From NCBI GenBank assembly GCA_007258455.2, contig VDFB02270651.1:486511151-486575150 (forward strand): a stretch of DNA of 64,000 nucleotides. Direction: 5' to 3'. Numbering within the stretch: the stretch's first letter is position 1; each line of letters begins with the position of its first letter. A program made the position numbers and the translations under genes. The notes below the pieces were generated by a model. That model did not search any database. It worked only from the letters and a program-made list of their open reading frames with translations, and was not told the DNA's origin. The stretch comes from Sequoia sempervirens (taxonomy: Eukaryota > Streptophyta > Pinopsida > Cupressales > Cupressaceae). Positions 11,241 through 22,456 of this stretch are shown here, piece by piece.

Positions 11241-14200
11241 CACTAGAGTAAAACAAACTTTTTGGTGATTTTGACTTGACCAGTGTGATTGTGAAGTCAA
11301 ATTATCCTATCAAAATCATTTTCAACTAATTCTGGGAAGGTCATATTTTCAGGGGTTTTCCTAAAAACAGGGGTACAAAACCCTAATTTTGAAAATTTCA
11401 GAATTTTGCAAGTATCTTCCTTGACATTAACCCACAAAAAGCCTATGTTTTGTTTGACCTAAAATGGACTTTTGACAACAATTTTACATGATTTAGACCA
11501 TTTTGATCAAAATGCCTTATTGAAGCAAAAAATTATTTTGGGTACGACATGAAGCACCATTGAAATTTGATCTAAGAAAGCTAGAGGGTGGAGGATCCCA
11601 TTTGGTATTCTTATGTCTGTTTTGTTTATCTCTTACCTCGTTACTTGGGGTAATAATATATACATAAATATATTATATTATATTAAATATTATAATATAC
11701 AATAAATTAATATAATATAAACTTATAAACTAATAAAGTTGATACTCGATGAATATTTATTACATACATAATATGATTGCAGTCCCTTGACCTCCTAACA
11801 CTTGAGGAACAGTCGAGTAGAGTTGAGGAAGAATGAATGTGATCCAATGAAACACTTATATCAACACAAAGGATCAATCCATGACTATAGGATTTTCTAT
11901 TCCATTCGTTTTAGAAAGAATGTGTTTTCGGTGAGATCATGGCTTGCTTACACTCCTTTGATTTTGAACTTTTGGGCAAACATCAAACAAACATATCAGT
12001 GCCTGCAGTTATTAGGCACTTGACAATTGAAAATTATTAATCGACCAGAATAAGACTTTGTGGAACACTTTTTGTTTGTTTTTATGCATGTGAAATATGT
12101 TTTTTGTAGAAGGTAGGGGTTGTGATAGAGAGAGCAAATTGAAGGAGAAAGTCAAAACTGCAATGAAAACTATACAGCTGAATGCACGAAAAAATCAGTA
12201 TGACATTTTTAAATACATTGTGTCATTCAACTGCATTTTTTTGATGCTTGCATGTGTTTTAACTTTTATTTTGTTTTCCCCCAATGCTATGGGCACCTTG
12301 TGGGTATGTCTCAGACACAGTTGGAGCACCCTCGATGTACCTTGCACGTGCCGAGGATGTACTAGAACCTGGATTTGTTTGGCCCAAGTACAGCCTTGGG
12401 TTTTGGCATAGCTGGTAACTTAGATTTAAAGTAACTAAAACCTAAATTAGGAAGTTTAGATTATTATTCAACTTCATTAAAGTTTAGCAGTATTTAGTAG
12501 CTAACTTAGAAACTTATAGGTTTATAACCTCAGATATTCTAAGTAGAAGACTAGTTGTGGTGAATGAACACTAGATCATTCATCTACTGTTGGATCAAGT
12601 GTTTTTGTTTCTTGAAATGTATATGTTCAAACACACTCTAAGAACTCCCAAGTGGAAGAACTGCATAGCTGGATTTTAATATTCATTAGCATCCTTCAAA
12701 GTGATTTGGTTTCTTTGCCAAAGGAGTCATCATTGCCTTGACATTTGATTAGTTATGAAAGCAAAATTTACTAATAAATCCAAATCTATTTCAAATTTTT
12801 GATAAGCAAAAAGGCAATAGCTGAAGTCTGATTATAAATTATTAGTTCAAAATTTAATACATAGCTTTGATGTCTTGATTTTATCACACATATGCTGGAG
12901 AAGAACCCCTTAGCTTGTTGGTACATTGCTGCCTCTCTAATTGTTTCTTATCTCACTTCGCATTAGGAAAAAAATGTTGCAGTGCACTTGAATAGGCCTT
13001 CCATCAGCATCATCTTTGAATGATGCACTACAAATAATGCTCGATTTAAGTAAGATCAATTAGCATGGAAGTAACAATGCATTCGCCAATCCCATCTAAC
13101 ATCAATAATCTCCCATATCAGTATGTATTTGTCATTCTACATTTTGGACCTCATGATGTCCTTTGCCTTATTCATGCCCCTGTAAAAATAGGCCAACTAA
13201 GATTTTTCCTCATTTATCAATTTCAACAAATTGATAGGGCTTTGAAATTTGCACAATATCATGTGCATCCGTGAAAAATGATTCATGGAAAACAAGGCTC
13301 GCAATTGTGATACCATCCATATGATTACCCCAATCCAATGAAATATACATGTGTTTTAGGTTTATCTTTTGTGCACATGAATTCTGCAATGCCAGGAAGT
13401 GAGTGGTGAATCTAGTTACACTTGGTTAAATGGATTCCTTTCCCTGAGTAAAGGATCTCATCAAATAGCCTTGTACAACTTATCTATAGTCGAGTTATCA
13501 TTTGTCTTCCGAGACAGAGTTACACATGTTCAATGTTTGGGCTAAGGTTCCCGGTTACCGAGGTCCATAAACAATTTAGACATTGTAGGCTTCAGGCATA
13601 GAAATCTTGTAACATTACTCCTGTCAAATTCTTAGATTATTGCTTCACGGTTTCTACAATCAATGAGGGTGAGGGAAGCCTTTAAGTTATAAAGACTGTT
13701 CAAAGCTGCCTGGATACTAAGTTAAAAACTTTAATTTTAGCAGAGAATTTTTCAGAAACATGCTTAAAAGCATCCCAAGCAAAGAATTAAAGTTCCCTAA
13801 TGCTCTTATAAAAGTGGTTTATTAGAAAGTTTGTTTGCTACAAGGGAAAGCGCCTTCTGAAAGTCATATATCTTGTGATTTGAATTGGATCACGAAGTTG
13901 GTAAAAAGCAGCTAACTAAGCTACTATTCTCATTCAATTAGTTAAACCAACTCAGAGGTAACTTATAACACTCTCAAACACTCTTTAGACGATAACCTCA
14001 ATCAAGAATCATTCATGGAAATTGTATAAGGGTCTCTAGAGGTTGGAGATGATTTTGAGGTGATATGGACACCTTAGAATCAAATACAATTATACAACTG
14101 AAGCAAGTTCATGAGAAGAATAGAGAAAAACAGGGTTTGGTTTTGGCAGTGACTAAACTGGTTACTAGTTGCAGAAGGTGACAACAGTTGCATTTGTGTC

Positions 14201-15157
14201 TTGGCAGTTACAAAACTGCCCTGGTGGTTGTTGATGCGTCATGGCAATTATAGAAACACCATGGTTTTCTTGCTGGAGGTGATAGTTTTGCCAAGTTGTA
14301 TGTGGCTATTTTTTCAAAAAAGAGATGAACAGCCAGTTTTTTGGTTAAAAAACATTCTTTCTTCCAAATCTTGTGTTTTGGGCTTCATATTTTGAGCCTA
14401 AACTAAATCTAACAGGTAAAACTTAACCAGAAGGGTCATTGTAAGCAATTCTAGTGTTCTTTCAAGTCAGATTTTTGAGTGATTGGTGCATAGGGAGTTG
14501 AGTACAGTAGAGAGGTCCGTGTTTGAGCAAGTTATAGAGCTGTGCAAGTGTTAGGATACTGCGCAGTGAGAAATTGGTCTCTTTTAAGGCCTCAAGAAGG
14601 CAATAAGTTTGTAATTGCATCAGAGGTAGTTGCAAGAAAAGTAAAAGTGGCTTACTCTTTTAGAGTTTCTTCCCACTTGGGTCTCCTAGGTAAATTTTTT
14701 GTTTTATGCTTTGTTTTGTGTTGTTTGTCTCTTTTGTTGTTTAAGTCTTGTACACAACAATCTCCATTCATCTAAACACTTGTGACAACTTATTTTGAGG
14801 CACTTAATGACTGATTTCTTAGGTATTATTAAGAGCAGCAAGTTTTTCAATCAATAGATTATTTGAAGCATTAATCTCCATGTTGGTGAATTAGTTATGA
14901 AATATCTGTACTAATTATGGATTATCTTGTTGCAAGATAAATCTATAATTACTCATTACCATATCCTTGGTCATTTCTCATACATTTTATTTAATAAGCA
15001 TCTGTTTTCCTTAAAATCAGCAAGCTTGGTTCTGTTACCAGCATGCTGCCATGTTGTTATATCCTGACAGACAAACGGTTCTGGGTTAGTACATAAATAT
15101 TTGTTTCCTGCTTTATGAGAGTGATATGGTAATCTGCCCTCTTTCTTCTTTTGGCAG
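11241..15157. other. Intron or intergenic DNA, no gene seen
   Basis: AT-rich with a TATA-type low-complexity stretch at 11650-11725. No exon matching the missing first exon of the NSUN6-like gene was recognised. A GGGTATG-containing block near 12290-12420 loosely resembles the hairpin region at 2.55 kb. Confidence 0.45.
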
Positions 15158-15632
15158 GAGGCCATCATTATACTCTTGCATTCGGGTCAATGTTCTTAAA
15201 ACAAAACGTGAGGAAATTCTTCATAAGTTATCATCACTTCTCCATGAGACTGGATTTAGTGAAGATGATGAAATGAAAGCTTTTCATCAAAAAGGAACTG
15301 CAGATTCAGGCAAATCTAATGACTCAAGCATGATGCAAAAGCCCCATGGCATCTTTGACTGCTTAAATGTGAAAGAAAATGTGCAGCTCAATTTGGAAGC
15401 TTCTGAATCAGCTGCTTTTAGCTCCCTCAGTGGAGTGTCAATGTTAGGACGTTCCCACGACACATTAGATGATGAAGATTCATTGTGTTGCAAACTACCA
15501 GGCATGGAATATGTTGCCATTGTTCGTGGTTCTGGGCCATTCAAAATAAATTATGATGTTGGATGCAGTAAACAAATTAAAGAAGTGATTGTAAGTCGCA
15601 AATGTGCTGAAGCTGTGCTGCGTGGTGCTGAT
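15158..15632 (+). CDS. NSUN6: NSUN6-like RNA m5C methyltransferase, internal exon (N-terminal region and start of PUA domain)
   Basis: The exon follows a pyrimidine tract and CAG (15155-15157) and ends at GAT before GTATGG (15633). It adds one base to a codon and then 158 whole codons. It encodes RPSLYSCIRVNVLKTKREEI, a Ser/Asp-rich insert, LPGMEYVAIVRGSGPFKI, and SRKCAEAVLRGADV. These are the conserved N-terminal SCIRVNTLK block and the first half of the PUA domain of plant NSUN6-type proteins, which use S-adenosylmethionine to methylate cytosine-5 in RNA. The next exon at 36352 continues in frame. The acidic insert looks longer than in the family generally. The upstream exon and the catalytic Rossmann domain are not in the window. 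The frame is intact, so the gene may be active. Confidence 0.9.
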
Positions 15633-15650
15633 GTATGGGGTTTCCTCTAA

Positions 15651-16553
15651 ATCCTAACAATCATAGTTGCATTTTTCTGTGTGATTCTGGCTGTCTGGTT
15701 TTTTCTAGTTTTCTGCATCTTGTACCCTGTGTTGTTTTGTATTGATGGCCAAGGTTAACATCTGTTATCTGTTGATCTAATGATGCTAAGCTCCAATGGG
15801 TCATATCTGTTCTTACTTATGTGACTATGCGGTGAGACTATATCCAAGCCACCTTTAAGTGAGAACAATATTCTATTTGTCTTTTGTCAATGGACATATT
15901 ATATCAACTTCATCAGATTTTTTTAAATTTTTATGAATGTATTGCATTTTGATAAAAGATATACTGGCAGATATGCAATGCATTAATAACTAGAGATGAG
16001 TACAAGAACATAATGTAATGGAAACAAGAATAATAGAAATATCTTTATTTTTTCATGTCTAGCCACTCTCCTAGAAGTTAACATTACTATTATAGAGTGA
16101 AAATGGTAATAAATTAGTACACGTTTATTTATGATCAATCAACTTAAGTCTTTCTTACATAATAAACACAAGATTTGCACCAATCCTTGTTTCAATCATA
16201 GCATTCTACATTCACTCACATAAACTAGTTTGAATAAAATACTTACTTTACAATGATTTATGTATTGACAGAGGTGTGTACTGACCTTGCTTCTGATTTG
16301 CCAACTTTTGCATGTGGTGTAGAAGACTTGATCTATGTATTGACGTCATGATGAAGCCTTGGCCAACAAAATTACTTTTGCAAATTACTCTAACATACAA
16401 CTAACTTTTGTCTAATGTTTCATGCCCATAAGAGTCAAGGACTACTGTTAGCACTACAATTGGAGGTTGGCTTAGACTATTAGCAACTTGGTTGGCAATT
16501 CCTTGCTTAAGCTGGGTGTTGAGGTTGAACTATCGTAGATAGATAGACTGGTT
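15651..16553. other. Intron sequence, no gene seen
   Basis: AT-rich intron DNA with short open stretches only. Confidence 0.5.
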
Positions 16554-16860
16554 TGTAATAACCCCCCCATAGGGCATTAACTCAAATCCCAATAAATTTT
16601 TTGCAATCAACTTAATTCTTCTCTTTCTGAACACCCAGTTTCTAGAATGGGCAAGGTGAGAGCACACAGAGTAAGAGCGAGGACAAAGGAAAATTAATTG
16701 AAAAGTATTAGTGGCAAGCCAATCAACTCACAATTTAAAACATAGAATTGCTCTAGCCAAACTAGCTGATAGTGAGTGCAAACGAAGTTGCATCAATGTC
16801 AATATGGCAGATTAACTCACCTGATTCCTGTTTATGCCATGCAAGGCGGAGAATGATACA
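16554..16860 (+). repeat. LTR-like dispersed repeat, TGTAATAACCCCCCC start
   Basis: It starts TGTAATAACCCCCCCATAGG and, about 90 bases on, contains GGGCAAGGTGAGAGCACA, then GTGGCAAGCCAA. The same order (TGTAATGACCCACCC, GGGCAAGGTGAGAGCATA, GCGGCAAGCCAA) occurs on the same strand at 38672-38860. Two diverged copies of one repeat family, probably LTR fragments. Confidence 0.5.
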
Positions 16861-17676
16861 AACTAAAATGGGATCCAATGGTTACTACTGTCCAAGGATC
16901 TAATACAATAAAAATATTCAGAAAAGAAAGATTTGGTGTTATACTTTTCGGATTATTACAATGAGGAATGACTTTCATTTAGTATCATATTTTTGGCTAT
17001 TTTTGGCTTCGTGGATGCTAAAACTTATTCTATTCTATCTGACTCAGTTTCAAATACATTTCTTCATTATTCTAAAATTGAGCATTTCGTCAAATAGTTG
17101 GCATAAAATTGAAAATCATACAATAAGTACCCGAAAATAAGCTGAAGAGATGAACGAGTACTGTAGCTGAATCAATCAATTGATAAATCACTGTTATTTC
17201 CAACCCAAACTGCTGATTTATTAATTTTTCCACAAGCTGATCTTTGACATTAAAATAAAAAAATTGTAAACTTTATCCTCTGAGACCACTTTTAAACTGC
17301 CAATTATCATATAGTTGTCAGTAGACTGTACTGCTGCATTTTCAGACTGCTGCAGCATTTTGAATAATAATAAATCATCAAACATTCCTTAGTAGATAGG
17401 TACAACGCTTCCTACAAAAAGTATGGCTCCTACAAGAGCACTCAGCCACTTCAAATATTCAATGATAATTTTTTTTTGGTAAAAGCATTATAAATATTGA
17501 AAAATACTTGCAAACCCAAAAAACCAAATATTACAAAATACAACCAAATACCCACTAAATTTGAAATTCAATTTGCAACTTTCAGCACAATGGTGATTTC
17601 AAAGTGAAACCACACAACCAATAGGAGGGCTTTCGTCCTTAAAACTGAATTTATCAATGGGGCTTTGTCCTTAGGT

Positions 17677-17681
17677 AAATA
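17677..17681 (+). repeat. Left target-site duplication AAATA of the chromovirus
   Basis: AAATA directly before the TG of the 5' LTR; repeated directly after the 3' LTR at 31417-31421. Confidence 0.8.
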
Positions 17682-18945
17682 TGTAATGTCCTCACTCTAG
17701 TCAGTTATCAGCAGCAGTTGAGTTAGCCTATCTCTTGGACCCTTGTAGGCTGATAGTTTTTGGTTAGGGGGTTAGTGGTCGTTTCGGTGGGTTCTGACAT
17801 TACCACTCCTTCACTTCAGTAGTGGATTTAGTGCAGGCATTTGTAGCTCAGTGTTCGCCAGCTTCTGACGGCACGGAAAAATACTGAGTTGGGAGGGAGT
17901 TATGATTATTTTCGTGGTTAAGTTAATTATTTAACTTAATGGAATATTATAAAGTCAAATTGACTTTATAAAAGATTAAAAAGCCACTTAAATAAATTAA
18001 AAGGTGACTTAAGGATTATAAAGTGATGAAATAAATCATGTAAGTCATATTAAAGGTGCACTCACTTCATAAAGTGAGAATAAAAACTATTGAAAGAATT
18101 TAAATGCATTTAAATGCCAAAAATGTGTCGCTTTTTGGGAGAAGTGCGTTCCTTTTGATATAAGGAAGAATAAGCAATTCAAACTCACTTCTTGATTATT
18201 TGACATTGCTTGATATTTTCTTCTCTATGGTTTTTGTTTGAGGACAAGGGTTTCGGGAAACTTCTTCATTGGAGAGTGGAAATTCTTCATTGATGTGTGA
18301 TTGTGAGACTGTGGAATACCATTTGAATGATTGCAATTGTGGGAGCTTCAATTCAGAAGTTCATCTGTGCTTACAAAGCTATTCTATTCAGAAGTTTACA
18401 GGTTTCAATAAGAAGAGGGTTTTCAGATCTAGGACGCCATTCTTCACATTTTACAGTTTTCAATAAAGATTCTCATTCAGCATTTAGAGAACGTACTTAG
18501 CCTTGAAAGGCGTGTCACCTGGTAAGGGCGTTTGGGAGCTGGAGGAAAAAACGCCTCTCTTTCTGGCTTTCTCTGTGCTCCATTGTTGGTGCCTACACTT
18601 CACAACTACATTCCTCCAGTTTCTGCAAGGGAGAAAGTTGATCCAGGCTCCAGGCGTTGCATTTATCCAGTTTCAACCATTCTTGCCTAACAAGTGCAAT
18701 AATTCTTTATTTAATTATTCTGGAGAGATTCGGGTTTGTTTGTTGTTCATAATCTATTTGTAGCAGTTAAATAATGCTTAATACATAGACAGTTTCTCAA
18801 ATCTAGCTTAAATTTGAGTTTTATGTACATTTATGCTTGGTGCCCCTTCTACTTTTGTCTAGAATTCTTCTTAAAATCAATCAAAACATAAAAAGATATG
18901 CAAAAAACTACAGGGATTGAGTTGGAGCCAGTTGGGCTCATCACA
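17682..18945 (+). repeat. 5' LTR of the chromovirus
   Basis: Starts TGTAATGTCC and ends CTCATCACA just before the primer site. It has a TATA-like GATATAAG at 18157-18164 (same place in the 3' LTR). A 10-base and a 2-base length difference account for the 12-base excess over the 3' LTR. Short open frames inside are not genes. Confidence 0.9.
18157..18164 (+). promoter_or_regulatory. Putative LTR TATA box
   Basis: GATATAAG, conserved in both LTRs (second copy near 30627-30634), about 790 bases before the LTR end. Core promoter position is inferred. Confidence 0.5.
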
Positions 18946-18946
18946 G

Positions 18947-18958
18947 TGGTATCAGAGC
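18947..18958 (+). other. Primer-binding site, tRNA-iMet type
   Basis: TGGTATCAGAGC one base after the LTR end. This is the usual plant primer site complementary to the 3' end of initiator methionine tRNA. Confidence 0.9.
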
Positions 18959-19048
18959 TTTTAATCCTGCCAGCCTGGAGGGTTAAACGTTCATATGCAT
19001 CATAATTAGTTTGGGCCACAGAGGTTTTACTCACGTAGGAGATCAGAG

Positions 19049-20956
19049 TTGCAGAGAGACCAGTTCCCGTTTGAGAATAGACCATTTGAAAATCAATTTG
19101 AAGATTTACCATTTGATAACATGGGTGACAGAGAAGGAAATGAACCACCCAGAAACAATGCACGTGATGAAGATTTGGAAGCCAAAGATATTCTGAGAGG
19201 TCTGGTGACAGCCCAGGAACAGGTGGCAAATGTACTACAGCAGCTTAGTACAAACATAAATAATTTGACTGTTCATGGAAGATTGCATCAGGAACAGGGT
19301 GAAGGTAATGTACACGGAGGCCCACGGAGGATAGTAACTCCTACACGTACCTATGACAGACCTACTCGCCCTACCTTTGTCAAGAATGAGCCAGAAGAGG
19401 GTAATGAGGATGAGGAGGAAGCTAATGTGAACTTTGGAGACAATATTATGACACTTCATGATGAGTGGGATGCCTTGCCACAGAGAGTTAAGGATCACCT
19501 TAACTTTGATAGGTTTCTAACACAGAAGAGAGAGCACTGCCGAAATAGGACAGATAGGAGACCTTGGCATAGGAACAATGATCTCAAGTATGCTACCAGT
19601 AAGCTCACTCTCACCACCTTTGATGGTAGTGGCAGAGTCACAGCTAGAGCTTGGGTTAGCAAGCTAGATACATTCCTAAACCTACGTCCTATGGCAGAAG
19701 AGGATGCCATAAAGTTCGCAACTCAGCACCTGGATGGCGTAGCCCATGACTGGTGGCACCATGGCATGGTTACCCTACAACATGACATGATCACAACTTA
19801 TCAGGAGTTCACAAATAGGTTGGTGGAAAGGTTCAACAAATGAGATCCAAAACTATACTTTAGAGATCTTGCTCAGCTGAAGCAGTTGGGTAGTTTAGAA
19901 TCCTACATTGGAGAGTTTCAGAAGCTCTCAGTCATGGTAATGGGTATATCAAAGAGGAGGTTGGTTATACTCTTCGTAGAGGGCCTTTTCGAGCCTATGA
20001 AAGGATGGATCAAAGCATTCGATCCACCTACCTTGCAAGAGGCTATGAGGAAAGCTCATAGCATGGAACTTACCGCACCTCGTAGTAAGTTCCCTTCCAA
20101 ACCGTCTTCATCTTACAATGATAACAGATCTGATCTGAGGAAAACAAAAAACTCAGACCAAAAGAAAAAGTTTGCAGCTCCTTTGGATCGAGAAACGATC
20201 AATGATTTACGTAGGAAGAAGCTTTGCTTTTATTGCAAGGGCCAGTATGATATTAACCATGATTGTCCCCTCAAACCTAAAGGTCAAATTAGGCACATGG
20301 AGTGGTATTTTGAGGGAGAAGATATGACTGATTTTTCAGACCAGCAAGCTGTACATGATGATTTAGAGTTGGAAAAATCAGAAAATGAAGTTGAGATTGA
20401 GCTACAGGAAGCTCACATGCCAAGCATGCAAAGAGAAGGCTCTTTTAGACTATGTGGACTTTTGGCTGGTCAAAGAGTCATTTCGTTGCTTGATACAGGT
20501 GCAACACATAATTTTATAGATGCACAATTGGTAGAGAAAAGAGGAATTCAAACTCAAGAGTTTGAAGGGATTAGAGTGAAGGTTACCGATGGATATACTC
20601 TTACCTGTGATAGAATGATTCCGGATCTGCCCATGAGGCTCAATAATTTTGAGTTTAAAGCACATTTCTATGTGGTGAAGATGGGCAGCACAGATGTGGT
20701 TCTTGGCATGAAGTGGCTTCATGCGATAGGCGAGCTCATACTCAACCTTAGAGATATGGAGATGAAATTTAAGGTTGATGGGACCAACCACGTACTCAAG
20801 GCTATCCAAGACAACAACTTGAAGGAGATAACACTCAGAAGAATGCAAAGATTAATTCGGCATGACATGGTTGAGTGGGCAGCAGCGTGTCAGATGCAGC
20901 CATCTAATGAGGAGCAACACAAAACGCCTTATCATCTCGATGTTCAGGAGCTTTAG
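19049..20956 (+). pseudogene. Chromovirus gag and aspartic protease
   Basis: One frame runs from ATG 19049 (or 19121) through a capsid-type block (ARAWVSKLDTFLNLRPM, QHLDGVAHDWWHH) and a basic region. A degenerate zinc knuckle follows (KLCFYCKGQYDINHDC, about 20220-20267), then the protease motif LLDTGATHNFID near 20487. A TGA at 19841-19843, where an Arg codon is expected, splits gag, and a TAG at 20954 ends the block. Gag packages the element RNA and the protease cuts the polyprotein. The frame is otherwise unbroken over 1.9 kb. Confidence 0.85.
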
Positions 20957-21434
20957 ATGAAGCATACTAAGTTGTTTAGTGATATACCTCATGGTAGACC
21001 TCCAGACAGGGGCATTGAGCATATTATTGAGTTGGAGGAGGGAACCAAGCCCATTATGATTACTCCTTACCGGCATCCTAAGCGATTGAAAGATGAGATA
21101 GAGAAAACCATAAAGAATTGCTCACTATGGGACACATCAGGCCGAGTAAGTCTCCATTTGCTTCTTCTGTTGTATTGGTGAAGAAGAAGGACGATACTCT
21201 CAAGATGTGTATCGATTACAGGATGTTGAACAAGAAAACCATCAAGAACAGGTATCCCATTCCGCGTATTGACGAGTTGATAGATGAGCTACATGGGGCT
21301 TGCTACTTCTCGAAGATAGATTTGAGAATAGGGTACCATCAGATCAGAGTTTGAGAGGAGGACATTGAGAAGACTGCCTTTAGGTGTCATTATGGACATT
21401 TTGTCTTTTTGGTTATGCCTGTCGGTTTAACCAA
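20957..21434 (+). pseudogene. Chromovirus reverse transcriptase, N-terminal half
   Basis: Reads IEHIIELEEGTKPIMITPYR, then after a frameshift near 21115 [40 protein letters not shown] and [15 protein letters not shown], a TGA at 21352, then [15 protein letters not shown]. These are RT fingers and palm motifs of Ty3/gypsy. The block is cut at 21439 by the nested unit; the second half resumes at 27907 in the matching frame. Confidence 0.88.
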
Positions 21435-21439
21435 CGCTC
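21435..21439 (+). repeat. Left target-site duplication CGCTC of nested unit
   Basis: CGCTC precedes the TGTTGG end of the nested unit and recurs at 27902-27906 after its AACA end. Confidence 0.82.
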
Positions 21440-21699
21440 TGTTGGTTGAATATTTTGTAAACTTAGGAGGTTTGGCAAATGGTGATTTCAACACAGTGTG
21501 TGAGTTAAACTCTCCTATTTAAGGGAAGACTCCCCCTATCTAAATAACTAAAAACAAATATGGGTGGAACAATAATCTCTCCTCTTGTTTTAGGAAAGAT
21601 TAAACTCTTTTCTCTTCGCAGAAAAAGTAATCTGGACTTTTAAATAGATTTTAACAGCAGCTTGTAATAAAATCAGTAGGAAGGAAATGAAGTTTCCTG

Positions 21700-22150
21700 A
21701 AAGCTCAAAGACTTCCGTCACTTCCTTCGGGACGGGAAAACCACCTCAAGCGCAAAGTCTTGAAAATCTGCAATCCTATCTACCCTTTTGAAAGATAATT
21801 CTAATGATAATATACAGCATAAGACAACACAAAGTCTGCAAATATGATGTATCTATTAACTACTAAGAATGGGAATCGTTACGAGCACAAAGACTTGTAA
21901 TTCTTCTTAACTTTTAAATTATGAATTCAATCTTCAACATTTACAGCACAAAGTCTGAAAATATTTTGATTGAAGCTCTCCGTAGCAATCTTCCACAATC
22001 TTCAAATAATCACAAAGTAATGCTCCAAAATGACAAAAGAACACAATGGATGCAAAGTAGGATTTCAACACAAAGTCTGAAATCTGTAACTCTTTAATAT
22101 TACTTGAAAAAGATCAACTTATAACTATAAAGCTCAAAGTCTTTATGAGT
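21700..22150 (-). repeat. Periodic CACAAAGTCTG motif
   Basis: CACAAAGTCTG or a close form (CTCAAAGACTT, GCGCAAAGTCTTG, AGCACAAAGTCTG) occurs at least seven times at about 50-120 base intervals. It lies in the part of the nested unit downstream of its TATA box, between the unit end and the gene. Not part of a coding frame. Confidence 0.6.
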
Positions 22151-22213
22151 ATAAAATTCTGCAGAGTTTTCTTGCTTGCCAAAAAGATACCAATTACAAA
22201 GGACCCTGTCAAG

Positions 22214-22221
22214 TATTTATA
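22214..22221 (-). promoter_or_regulatory. TATA box of the nested unit
   Basis: On the minus strand CTCCTATAAATAC, a strong TATA context, downstream of the gene and about 775 bases before the unit's 3' end. This fits a U3/R boundary of an LTR read on the minus strand. Confidence 0.5.
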
Positions 22222-22456
22222 GGAGAGGGGTCATGAGAAAAAGGGGGGAGGATCCCAACTAACTTGAAAAATTCTCTCAACCACCAACTACTTGCAATTG
22301 ACTTATTCAAAATTACAGTCTCAAACTATTTTGACTTGTAATTAGATTACATGTAATTACAATTTACAAAACTGCAAGTGAAAGAAACACTTGTGATTAC
22401 AAAATTTGTTTTTACATGTAGTTTGTCGAAAACAAAATGCATAAAGATAAAACATT

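Noticed and set aside
1..15157. First exon of the NSUN6-like gene
   Set aside because: No convincing N-terminal block with a donor site in the right phase was found; it may be further upstream or too short to recognise.
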